Positions 6,544-11,003 of a stretch of DNA of 11,003 bases are shown in pieces. The notes beneath the pieces were generated by a model that saw only the letters and a program-made list of their open reading frames with translations, was not told where the DNA came from and did no database searches. Positions within the stretch are counted from its first letter, which is position 1. Every line of letters begins with the position of its first letter. This DNA is from DASTRU01 sp035761045 (lineage in GTDB: Bacteria; Pseudomonadota; Gammaproteobacteria; Burkholderiales; Burkholderiaceae_E), in the NCBI GenBank assembly GCA_035761045.1, contig DASTRU010000271.1, positions 1 to 11,003 on the forward strand, given 5' to 3'. Position numbers and translations under genes: made by a program.

Positions 6544-7590
6544 ATGCCGACCGCCGACCTCGTCATCGAGCGCCCCGAGGGCTTGTATTGCCCGCCGGGG
6601 GACTTCTTCATCGACCCATGGCGGCCCGTGGCGCGCGCCATCATCACGCATGCGCATGCCGACCATGCGCGGCGTGGCCATACGCAGTACCTCGCGGTCA
6701 ATGAAGCTCGGCATGTGCTGCGTACTCGCTTGGGCGACATCACGCTCGATACCTTGGCGTATGGCGAGACGATTGACCATCGCGGCGTGCGCATCAGCTT
6801 GCATCCGGCCGGGCATGTATTGGGCAGCGCGCAAGTTCGGCTCGAACACGAAGGCCGCGTATGGGTCGTCAGCGGCGATTACAAATTAAGCGACGCGGAC
6901 GATCCCGATCCCACCTGCGCGTCGTTCGAACCCGTGCGTTGCGATGTGTTCATCACCGAGTCCACCTTCGGCTTACCGATTTACCGCTGGCGGCCGCAGC
7001 GCGAGGTGTTCGCGTCGATCAACGAATGGTGGCGCGCCAACGCCGATGCCGCGCGCGCGTCGATTCTTTACGGCTATTCGTTTGGCAAGGCGCAGCGCAT
7101 TTTGGCGGGCGTGGACGCGTCGATCGGGCCGATCGTGGTGCATGGCGCGGTCGCGCCGCTCAATCGCGCGTACGAGGCCAGCGGCGTGCGCTTGCCCGCC
7201 ACGCGACTCGTGACCGAGGTGAGCGACAAGGCCGATCTGCGCCGCGCGCTCGTGCTGGCGCCGCCCTCGGCCGCGGGCACGACGTGGGTGCGCCGGTTTG
7301 GCGAAGCGTCCGACGCGTTCGCTTCGGGCTGGATGACCTTGCGCGGCGCGCGCCGGCGTCGCGCGCTCGATCGCGGGTTCGTGCTTAGCGACCACGCGGA
7401 TTGGCCGAGCTTGATGACGGCGATCGGCGCCACGCGAGCCGAGCGCGTTATCGTCACCCACGGCTATGTGGCGGTGATGGTGCGCTGGTTGCGCGACAAC
7501 GGCTTGGACGCCGGCGCCTTTAGCACCGAATACGGCGACGAGCAGCACGACGAGCCGACGACTGAAGTGCCTTCCGATTCCCATTCATGA
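6544..7590 (+). CDS. Ligase-associated DNA exonuclease (MBL/beta-CASP)
   Basis: A 348-aa metallo-beta-lactamase-fold nuclease. The metal site is H36-x-H38-x-D40-H41, with H91 in AGHVLGS, D112 in SGDYK, E139 in ITESTFG, H284 in LSDHADW and H306 in VTHGY, the pattern of beta-CASP nucleases related to CPSF and SNM1. The family occurs next to an ATP-dependent ligase, a Lhr-type helicase and a metallophosphoesterase in a bacterial DNA-repair cluster, and a Pseudomonas putida member has been reported as a manganese-dependent nuclease. The ATG follows the clsB stop by 2 nt; the frame is open far upstream, but that part is a clsB shadow. It overlaps the next start (ATGA at 7587). It probably processes DNA ends for the ligase encoded downstream. 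Confidence 0.9.
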   Translation: MPTADLVIERPEGLYCPPGDFFIDPWRPVARAIITHAHADHARRGHTQYLAVNEARHVLRTRLGDITLDTLAYGETIDHRGVRISLHPAGHVLGSAQVRLEHEGRVWVVSGDYKLSDADDPDPTCASFEPVRCDVFITESTFGLPIYRWRPQREVFASINEWWRANADAARASILYGYSFGKAQRILAGVDASIGPIVVHGAVAPLNRAYEASGVRLPATRLVTEVSDKADLRRALVLAPPSAAGTTWVRRFGEASDAFASGWMTLRGARRRRALDRGFVLSDHADWPSLMTAIGATRAERVIVTHGYVAVMVRWLRDNGLDAGAFSTEYGDEQHDEPTTEVPSDSHS

Positions 7591-8108
7591 GCTACGACGA
7601 TCCGATTCGCGAACTTGCCCGGCGCGTGGCCGCGCGCTGGACGCCTCCATGCTGGTTCGCTTTCGTGGTGGAAGCGATTCCGGAGTCGTGGGAAGACACG
7701 GTGGAAGACGGCATCCCGGCGCGCGTGCATCGGCCGCCGCATTACTTGGTGGCGGTGTGGGAGCCGGTGGACGCGCCGCCGTTGCTGCAATGGCCCAACG
7801 CGGCGGCGATCGTCAATCCCTCGGTCGTGCAAGCCGCGGCCGAGACCTTGCGACTGGTCGCGCCAGACGCGCCGATCATCATGCTCGACCGCGACGACGT
7901 GAACACGGTCTTGATCGCCGACATGATCCTCGCGGCGGACCGTCATCTCGACACGTATTACCGAGGCGCGCTCGAACGCTTCGTGAACGCCGAGCGCGCG
8001 CGTTGGCAAAGCGAGATCACGCAGGCCTACACCGATCGCGACGAGGCGTTCGAGCGTTTTCGCGACGGGCTGCTCAAACCTCCGCTGGGCGGCATCGCGC
8101 CGGAATAA
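7587..8108 (+). CDS. Uncharacterised 173-aa protein between exonuclease and ligase
   Basis: I do not recognise this family. The protein is predicted to be soluble, with no signal peptide or membrane helix, and is mostly acidic with many Pro and Trp residues in the first 70 positions. The middle has alternating hydrophobic stretches (for example APIIMLDRDDV) that suggest an alpha/beta core. The last 50 residues look helical and charged (YRGALERFVNAERARWQSEI and onwards) and end with KPPLGGIAPE. No nuclease, helicase or phosphoesterase motif is visible, so it is not a remnant of the missing cluster members. Its ATG overlaps the exonuclease stop (ATGA), and the ligase starts 26 nt after its end, so it is coexpressed with both. 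A role in the same repair process is inferred from position only. Confidence 0.85.
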   Translation: MSYDDPIRELARRVAARWTPPCWFAFVVEAIPESWEDTVEDGIPARVHRPPHYLVAVWEPVDAPPLLQWPNAAAIVNPSVVQAAAETLRLVAPDAPIIMLDRDDVNTVLIADMILAADRHLDTYYRGALERFVNAERARWQSEITQAYTDRDEAFERFRDGLLKPPLGGIAPE

Positions 8109-8134
8109 GCGCCACGCCGCCGCCAATTTTCAAT

Positions 8135-9808
8135 ATGCGTAGTTTCGCCACGCTATATGCCGAGCTTGATGCCTCCACCTCCACCCTCGCCAAGGTCGAG
8201 GCCTTGCGTCGCTACTTCGCGAGCGCGCCGGCCGAGGACGCGGCCTGGGCGGTCTACTTCCTCGCGGGTGGCAAACCTCGGCAAACCGTGCCCACGCGCG
8301 TATTGCGCGACACCGCGCGCGACGCGGCGGGCCTGCCCGAATGGTTGTTCGAAGAGAGTTATCAAGCGGTGGGCGATCTCGCCGAAACCATCGCCCACGT
8401 CTTGCCCATGCCCGAGGGCGATGACACGGCCGGCCTCGCGCATTGGATCGAGCATCGCTTGCTGCCGCTCAAGGGGCTCGCGCCCGAGGAACTGGGCCCG
8501 CGCCTGCGCGACTATTGGACACGCTTGGATACGCGTGGCCGTTTCTTGCTCACGAAGTTGATCGGCGGCGGATTTCGCGTTGGCGTGAGCAAGCTGCTCG
8601 TCGTGCGCGCGCTGGCCGAGAACGCCGGGCTTGATCCAAAGCGTGTCGCGCAGCGCATCGTCGGCTACACCGATGCCCGCGCCCAACCCACCGCCGAGCG
8701 GTATCTGGCGTTGATCGCGACGGGCGACGCCGAACATCGCGAGGACGCCGGGCAGCCGTATCCGTTTTTTCTGGCGCATCAACTAAACGAGAACGAGCCG
8801 GATCGGTTGCAGGCGCTGCTCGGTTCGCCCAGCGAGTGGATCGTTGAATGGAAGTGGGACGGCATTCGCGCGCAAGTGGTCAAGCGCGCGGGTGAATGCT
8901 GGATTTGGTCGCGCGGCGAAGAGTTGATGACCGAACGCTTTCCCGAGCTGGCCGCGCTCGTCGCCTTGCCCGACGGCACCGTGCTCGATGGCGAGATCTT
9001 GGTGTGGCGTGGCGAGCACGAATCGCGGCCCGCGCCGTTCGCCGATTTGCAAACCCGCATCGGCCGCAAAACGCTAAGCAAGAAAGTCCTAAGCGATGCG
9101 CCGGTCGTGTTTCTCGCGTACGACTTGTTGGAAGACGCGGGCATCGACCTGCGCTCGCGTCCGCACCACGAACGGCGCCAGCGTCTTGATGCGCTGGTCG
9201 CGGCACACGCCTTATCCGTGTTGCGGATGTCGCCCGAAGTCATCGCCGCGAGCTGGCACGCGCTTGCGCAATTGCGCGAGGAAAGCCGGCAGCGCGGCGT
9301 CGAAGGCTTCATGCTCAAGGCGCGCACGGGCCCGTATGGCGTGGGCCGTACCAAGGCCGACAGTACCTGGTGGAAATGGAAGATCGACCCGATGAGCGTG
9401 GACGCCGTGTTGGTGTATGCCCAGCCTGGGCATGGTCGGCGCGCGTCGCTCTATACCGATTACACGTTTGCGGTATGGCACGAGCCTGACCCCAGCACGC
9501 GGCCGGGCGAACGCGTGCTGGTGCCATTTGCAAAAGCGTATTCGGGACTGACGGACGAGGAGATTCGTTCGATCGACGCCATCATTCGTAAAACCACGAT
9601 CGAGAAATTCGGCCCGGTGCGCAGTGTTACGCCCACGCTCGTCATGGAGATTGGCTTTGAAGGCATTCAACGCAGCCCGCGCCATAAAAGCGGGATCGCG
9701 GTGCGCTTTCCAAGAATCCTAAGGTTGCGTCCCGACAAGCCGGTGAACGAGGCCGATACGCTAGCGAGCTTGAATGCCTTGTTGGCGAATACGGGCGTTG
9801 AACCATAA
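8135..9808 (+). CDS. ATP-dependent DNA ligase (ligase-associated repair cluster type)
   Basis: A 557-aa DNA ligase that seals nicks using ATP, separate from the essential NAD-dependent LigA. The N-terminal DNA-binding domain is about residues 1-190. The adenylation domain has motif I K240-W-D-G with R245 (K240 is the AMP-accepting lysine), motif III region around LDGEIL (E287), motif IV EGFMLK (E390-K395) and motif V WWKWK (K414, K416). The OB domain follows to about residue 550. There are no polymerase or phosphoesterase domains, so it is not LigD and not part of Ku-dependent end joining. The ATG at 8135 gives a family-like start (MRSFATLYAELD); the open frame further upstream is a shadow of the preceding gene. 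A companion Lhr-type helicase would be expected next but is not there. Confidence 0.95.
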   Translation: MRSFATLYAELDASTSTLAKVEALRRYFASAPAEDAAWAVYFLAGGKPRQTVPTRVLRDTARDAAGLPEWLFEESYQAVGDLAETIAHVLPMPEGDDTAGLAHWIEHRLLPLKGLAPEELGPRLRDYWTRLDTRGRFLLTKLIGGGFRVGVSKLLVVRALAENAGLDPKRVAQRIVGYTDARAQPTAERYLALIATGDAEHREDAGQPYPFFLAHQLNENEPDRLQALLGSPSEWIVEWKWDGIRAQVVKRAGECWIWSRGEELMTERFPELAALVALPDGTVLDGEILVWRGEHESRPAPFADLQTRIGRKTLSKKVLSDAPVVFLAYDLLEDAGIDLRSRPHHERRQRLDALVAAHALSVLRMSPEVIAASWHALAQLREESRQRGVEGFMLKARTGPYGVGRTKADSTWWKWKIDPMSVDAVLVYAQPGHGRRASLYTDYTFAVWHEPDPSTRPGERVLVPFAKAYSGLTDEEIRSIDAIIRKTTIEKFGPVRSVTPTLVMEIGFEGIQRSPRHKSGIAVRFPRILRLRPDKPVNEADTLASLNALLANTGVEP

Positions 9809-9811
9809 GCA

Positions 9812-9848
9812 CGTGCGGGCCGGCACGCGCCATGCAAGTCAATGCATG
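9812..9848 (+). other. Two inverted repeats between ligase and HPF-like gene
   Basis: CGTGC at 9812-9816 pairs with GCACG at 9823-9827 (6-nt loop). CATGCA at 9831-9836 pairs with TGCATG at 9843-9848 (6-nt loop AGTCAA) and is followed by TTTT. The second could act as a weak terminator for the long operon or as a leader structure or operator for the next gene. No clear sigma-70 promoter is visible in the 59-nt gap. Confidence 0.4.
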
Positions 9849-9852
9849 TTTT

Positions 9853-9858
9853 AGGAGG
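9853..9858 (+). promoter_or_regulatory. Strong ribosome binding site AGGAGG, framed by TTTTA/TAAAA
   Basis: AGGAGG is a perfect match to the anti-Shine-Dalgarno and ends 9 nt before the ATG at 9868, which fixes that ATG as the start instead of the in-frame ATG at 9832. It is the strongest such site in the window. TTTTA at 9849-9853 and TAAAA at 9861-9865 could pair weakly and place the G-rich core in a hairpin loop. Confidence 0.75.
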
Positions 9859-9867
9859 GGTAAAAAC

Positions 9868-10227
9868 ATGCAAATCCAAATCAATACGAACGAAAGCGTT
9901 CAAGGCAGCGCCACGCGGTTTGAATGGATCGAGTCCGAAGCGCGCGACGCGTTGGAACGGTTCGAAGACGACGTGACGCGCGTGGAGATTCATCTCAACG
10001 ACGTCAATGCCGACAAGGAAGGCGGGCGCGATCAACGATGCATGATGGAAGCACGCATCGCCGGACTAGCCTCGGTGGCGGTGACTGAATACGCGGATTC
10101 CTTACCCGACGCCGTGCGCGGCGCGGCCGAGAAACTACGCAAGGCGTTGGATAGCAAACTGGGTAAGTTGCATGACAGCGCCAAGCGCGAGCGTGAATCG
10201 ATTCGACGCGATCCAGATTTAATTTAG
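9868..10227 (+). CDS. HPF/RaiA-like ribosome-associated protein
   Basis: A 119-aa protein of the S30AE/HPF-RaiA superfamily, whose members bind the 30S subunit in the tRNA channel and quiet ribosomes during stress or stationary phase. Visible family features are the N-terminal strand MQIQINTN, TRVEIHLNDVNADK (about 37-50), RCMMEAR (57-63) and the second helix DAVRGAAEKLRKAL (about 81-94), then a Lys/Arg-rich tail ending SIRRDPDLI. It is close to the HPF/RaiA-like proteins of Burkholderia and may be a secondary paralogue, not the main HPF that usually lies beside rpoN. The strong AGGAGG suggests high translation. A SET-domain gene begins 10 nt after its stop, with its Shine-Dalgarno overlapping this stop codon. 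Confidence 0.87.
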   Translation: MQIQINTNESVQGSATRFEWIESEARDALERFEDDVTRVEIHLNDVNADKEGGRDQRCMMEARIAGLASVAVTEYADSLPDAVRGAAEKLRKALDSKLGKLHDSAKRERESIRRDPDLI

Positions 10228-10240
10228 GAGTAATGCCATT
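10226..10240 (+). promoter_or_regulatory. Shine-Dalgarno AGGAG and probable ATT start of the SET gene
   Basis: AGGAG at 10226-10230 overlaps the TAG stop of the HPF-like gene. Seven nt later, ATT at 10238 opens the frame of the SET-domain protein. The nearer ATG at 10233 is only 2 nt from the site and its frame ends after four codons. The only in-frame standard start is GTG at 10274, which has no Shine-Dalgarno and would remove part of the first strand of the domain. Confidence 0.5.
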
Positions 10241-10657
10241 CGCTTAAAGACTAATGAATATCCCACGGTCGTTGTGAGCCGTAGTGCCATCGATGGACGC
10301 GGCGTGTTCGCGCGCCAAGTATTAAGCGCGCGTCGGCGCGTGGGCTTGCTCGATGGCGAAGTGATTTCGGTCGACGAGGGTCGCCGCCGCGCGGCGGCGA
10401 CGAAACGCGTGCAGCTGGTTGAACTCACCGATCACATCGCGCTTGATGCAAGCCGTGGGTCGAGCCCGTTGCGGTTTATCAATCACTCGTGCACGCCCAA
10501 TGTGTACATGCGCATCTCGCGCGAATTGCGCGTGGAGTTTTATGCCTTGCGCGAGATCGCGCCGGGCGAGGAACTCACGGCCAAGTATGGCGAGACGCAT
10601 CATGGCGGTACCTTGCGTTGCCGGTGTGGTCAGGCGCGGTGCGAGCGTTGGCTTTGA
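10238..10657 (+). CDS. Small SET-domain protein (putative lysine methyltransferase)
   Basis: SET proteins transfer methyl groups from S-adenosylmethionine to protein lysines. Numbered from the ATT (139 aa), the motifs are SAIDGRGVFA (16-25), RFINHSCTPN (79-88, the SAM-binding and pseudoknot motif), GEELTAKYG (110-118, with Y117 as the likely catalytic tyrosine) and a post-SET zinc cluster C128-x-C130-x4-C135, completed by C85. The domain is minimal but looks complete. If translation starts at the GTG at 10274 the protein is 127 aa and lacks most of the first strand (PTVVV). The substrate is unknown; the upstream HPF-like protein, 10 nt away and lysine-rich, is a possible target by position only. 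Bacterial SET proteins of this size are not rare. Confidence 0.85.
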   Translation: MRLKTNEYPTVVVSRSAIDGRGVFARQVLSARRRVGLLDGEVISVDEGRRRAAATKRVQLVELTDHIALDASRGSSPLRFINHSCTPNVYMRISRELRVEFYALREIAPGEELTAKYGETHHGGTLRCRCGQARCERWL

Positions 10658-10672
10658 GGTAGCTAACCCACC

Positions 10673-10694
10673 TGCTTTTCCAAATCAAAAAGCA
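10673..10694 (+). terminator. Possible weak terminator after the SET gene
   Basis: TGCTTTT at 10673-10679 pairs with AAAAGCA at 10688-10694 (7 bp, 8-nt loop), 16 nt after the SET stop codon. The stem is A/T-rich and not followed directly by a T-run, so termination efficiency is doubtful. Position is the main support. Confidence 0.3.
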
Positions 10695-10858
10695 TCCACT
10701 GCGTTTTAACGGCGTGGCCGATCGTCGATACGTCGCTAACAAAAAGTGACCGTGATGCCAAATACCCATTGAATCTAAGCATCGATGGCTAACAACGCAT
10801 CAACACGATCGGCGCGCATCCATCGGCTGAACTAATCGCCTTGCGTTGCCACTCAATG

Positions 10859-10882
10859 GCGTCCGTTCACGAGAACGGGCGC
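10859..10882 (+). other. 10-bp hairpin with a tetraloop
   Basis: GCGTCCGTTC at 10859-10868 pairs with GAACGGGCGC at 10873-10882 through ten positions, one of them a G-U wobble in RNA, closing a 4-nt loop ACGA. There is no T-run after it. It lies 62 nt before the candidate ATG at 10945 and may be a leader structure or a terminator that does not rely on a U-tract. Confidence 0.5.
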
Positions 10883-10944
10883 GTGCTGCATCGCCGTTTC
10901 AGGCTGATGTCCTTAGCTCTTTGTACACCGCCGTGATTGTTCTT

Positions 10945-11003
10945 ATGACTACCACCACTCGCTCCGCCGTCACCCTTAACACCTTACCTCCAGAGCTTCT
11001 TAC
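10945..11003 (+). CDS. Possible 5' end of a gene cut by the window edge
   Basis: From the ATG at 10945 the frame stays open to the last base, giving 19 codons: M-T-T-T-T-R-S-A-V-T-L-N-T-L-P-P-E-L-L. No Shine-Dalgarno is visible before the ATG. In-frame GTG (10933) and TTG (10921) are other possible starts, and the frame is open from 10831. The Thr-rich beginning followed by LNTLPPELL resembles the first residues of F-box-like motifs in bacterial effectors, but nineteen residues cannot establish this. It may also be a chance ORF. Confidence 0.3.
   Translation, partial: MTTTTRSAVTLNTLPPELL

Larger units (their letters stand above)
10658..10944. other. Non-coding region after the SET gene
   Basis: I find no convincing gene here. 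It holds a 7-bp A/T-rich hairpin at 10673-10694, three copies of GCTAAC (starting near 10662, 10735 and 10788) with no regular spacing, and a longer GC-rich hairpin at 10859-10882. No clear promoter could be recognised. The + strand frame that continues into the right edge is open from 10831, so part of this stretch could be coding if a non-ATG start is used. Confidence 0.45.

Noticed and set aside
7649..8134. Upstream extension of the ligase frame
   Set aside because: It overlaps the 173-aa gene in another frame; the family N-terminus begins at ATG 8135.
8135..9808. Ligase as LigD or part of Ku-dependent end joining
   Set aside because: It lacks polymerase and phosphoesterase domains, no ku gene is nearby, and its partner is the MBL exonuclease.
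9832..9867. Earlier in-frame ATG for the HPF-like gene
   Set aside because: It would translate through the perfect AGGAGG that serves ATG 9868; homologous proteins start with MQIQ.
10658..10944. GCTAAC copies as a CRISPR-like or iteron array
   Set aside because: Only three 6-bp copies with irregular spacing; no constant repeat or spacer length.

Overview
The window looks like the chromosome of a GC-rich betaproteobacterium, most likely in or near the Burkholderiales. This rests on the gene order FmdB zinc ribbon, DUF502 membrane protein, aspS, nudB, on the Pseudomonas/Burkholderia-like AspRS sequence, and on the type of HPF/RaiA-like protein. All twelve recognisable genes lie on the + strand. 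I see no tRNA, rRNA, CRISPR array, transposase or integrase.

Layout. 1-302 has no gene but holds a perfect TATAAT box and small hairpins ahead of the first gene. 303-1392 carries the FmdB-type zinc ribbon and a DUF502 membrane protein, separated by a perfect 11-bp stem-loop. 1492-9808 is one dense run of eight genes: aspS, nudB, an exported SRPBCC (START-like) protein, an endonuclease/exonuclease/phosphatase (EEP) protein like YbhP, a ClsB-type cardiolipin synthase, an MBL/beta-CASP ligase-associated exonuclease, an unrecognised 173-aa protein, and an ATP-dependent DNA ligase. Gaps are 26 nt or less and several junctions overlap, so it is probably one transcript. 9868-10657 holds an HPF/RaiA-like ribosome-associated protein with a perfect AGGAGG, followed 10 nt later by a small SET-domain protein that probably starts at ATT. 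10658-10944 is non-coding with two hairpins. A possible gene start (10945) runs off the right end.

How the genes fit together. Three themes share the long operon: translation and folate metabolism (aspS, nudB), envelope lipid handling (SRPBCC, EEP, ClsB; EEP-ClsB matches the E. coli ybhP-ybhO pair), and DNA repair (exonuclease, unknown, ligase). The exonuclease and ligase belong to the known four-part ligase-associated repair cluster, but the Lhr-type helicase and the metallophosphoesterase are absent here and an unknown gene sits between the two. The most interesting leads are that unknown protein, the HPF-SET pair with its unusual start codon, and the truncated 3' ORF whose first residues resemble the opening of an F-box. 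None of these is proven by the sequence alone.
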